Assembly: GCA_012798485.1 (NCBI GenBank)
Contig: JAAZND010000070.1
Location: forward strand, 1-5,423
Source: Candidatus Beckwithbacteria bacterium
Lineage (GTDB): Bacteria; Patescibacteriota; Microgenomatia; UBA1400; UBA1449
Reading direction: 5' to 3'
DNA: 5,423 bases
Below the pieces are notes generated by a model that did no database searches, was not told the DNA's origin, and was given only the letters and a program-made list of their open reading frames with translations. This document shows, in pieces, positions 5,388 through 5,423 of this stretch. The position numbers and the translations under genes are program-made. How positions within the stretch are numbered: position 1 is the stretch's first letter; the number at the start of each line of letters is the position of its first letter.

Positions 5388-5423
5388 ATGATAGAGACAA
5401 GTAGTCATACAGCTTACGATATA
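5388..5423 (+). CDS. tnpA: IS200/IS605-type transposase TnpA, first 12 codons only
   Basis: ATG at 5388 starts a frame still open at the window end, reading MIETSSHTAYDI. Y1 (HUH) TnpA proteins of the IS200/IS605 and related REP-associated groups commonly begin with a short polar stretch and then S-x-H-[TS]-[VA]-Y-[DN], leading into a YHIVW-type strand. The visible residues fit this well. The catalytic HUH motif and tyrosine lie beyond the edge and cannot be checked. An in-frame TAA at 5373-5375 limits the start to this ATG. The gene lies 42 bases after the nested hairpin, as expected for a left-end-proximal tnpA. No convincing promoter or Shine-Dalgarno was found. Twelve residues are thin evidence alone; the call rests on the combination with the hairpin and the broken host gene. 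Confidence 0.6.
   Translation, partial: MIETSSHTAYDI

Larger units (their letters stand above)
5278..5423 (+). mobile_element. Left end of an IS200/IS605-family insertion sequence (partial, runs off the window)
   Basis: A long hairpin region is followed by the start of a TnpA-like gene, the layout of the left end in this family. Elements of this family carry no terminal inverted repeats and make no target duplication; they use subterminal hairpins recognised by a Y1 HUH transposase. The element appears to sit inside the cupin-type gene. The left boundary is placed at 5278 because the outer hairpin arm starts there, but it could be several bases either way. A cut after CTTAT (5284-5288) is an alternative. 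Whether a tnpB or guide RNA gene follows cannot be seen. Confidence 0.6.

Noticed and set aside
5211..5408. Minus-strand frame of 65 codons at the right edge
   Set aside because: It crosses the cupin fragment, the hairpin and the tnpA start on the opposite strand and has no recognisable protein features.

Overview
The window is AT-rich and carries two divergent gene groups plus the start of a mobile element. It uses the standard bacterial code: TGG is Trp, all intact genes stop with TAA, and no internal TGA is read through. Several traits suggest a Candidate Phyla Radiation (Patescibacteria) genome, perhaps Microgenomates-like. These are a cell-wall synthase with a Pro-Thr-rich tail, tiny lineage-type membrane proteins, a four-cysteine secreted domain familiar from that group, and a general lack of Shine-Dalgarno sequences. 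That placement is inference from sequence style, not from a marker phylogeny.

Layout, left to right. Positions 1-150 hold no gene but several overlapping inverted repeats. On the minus strand, a 41-residue membrane protein (151-276) follows tyrS, the tyrosyl-tRNA synthetase gene (362-1564). A divergent intergenic region (1565-1760) contains candidate promoters for both directions; the tyrS one would give a leaderless or nearly leaderless mRNA. On the plus strand come a class A penicillin-binding protein (1761-4505) and, 40 bp later, a 187-residue membrane-anchored protein (4546-5109). These two are probably co-transcribed, and both would sit at the outer face of the cytoplasmic membrane.

The right edge is a layered accessory region. 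A palindromic REP-like repeat (about 5118-5179) starts eight bases after the anchored protein's stop codon. Next is the 5' end of a cupin-type gene (from 5193). It loses its expected sequence after about 28 codons, where a large nested hairpin begins (5278-5345). That hairpin is followed by the first 12 codons of a protein that looks like an IS200/IS605-family TnpA (Y1 HUH transposase; 5388 to the window end). The simplest reading is that an IS200/IS605 element inserted into the cupin gene, and the window stops just inside it.

Functionally, the intact genes are housekeeping: tRNA charging and peptidoglycan polymerisation and cross-linking. I see no new multi-gene system. The most interesting points are the insertion junction and its folded left end, the palindromic repeat, a Gln-to-Val change at a normally conserved active-site position of TyrRS, and the small proteins. 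All family calls come from motif recognition by eye; no database search or folding calculation was run.
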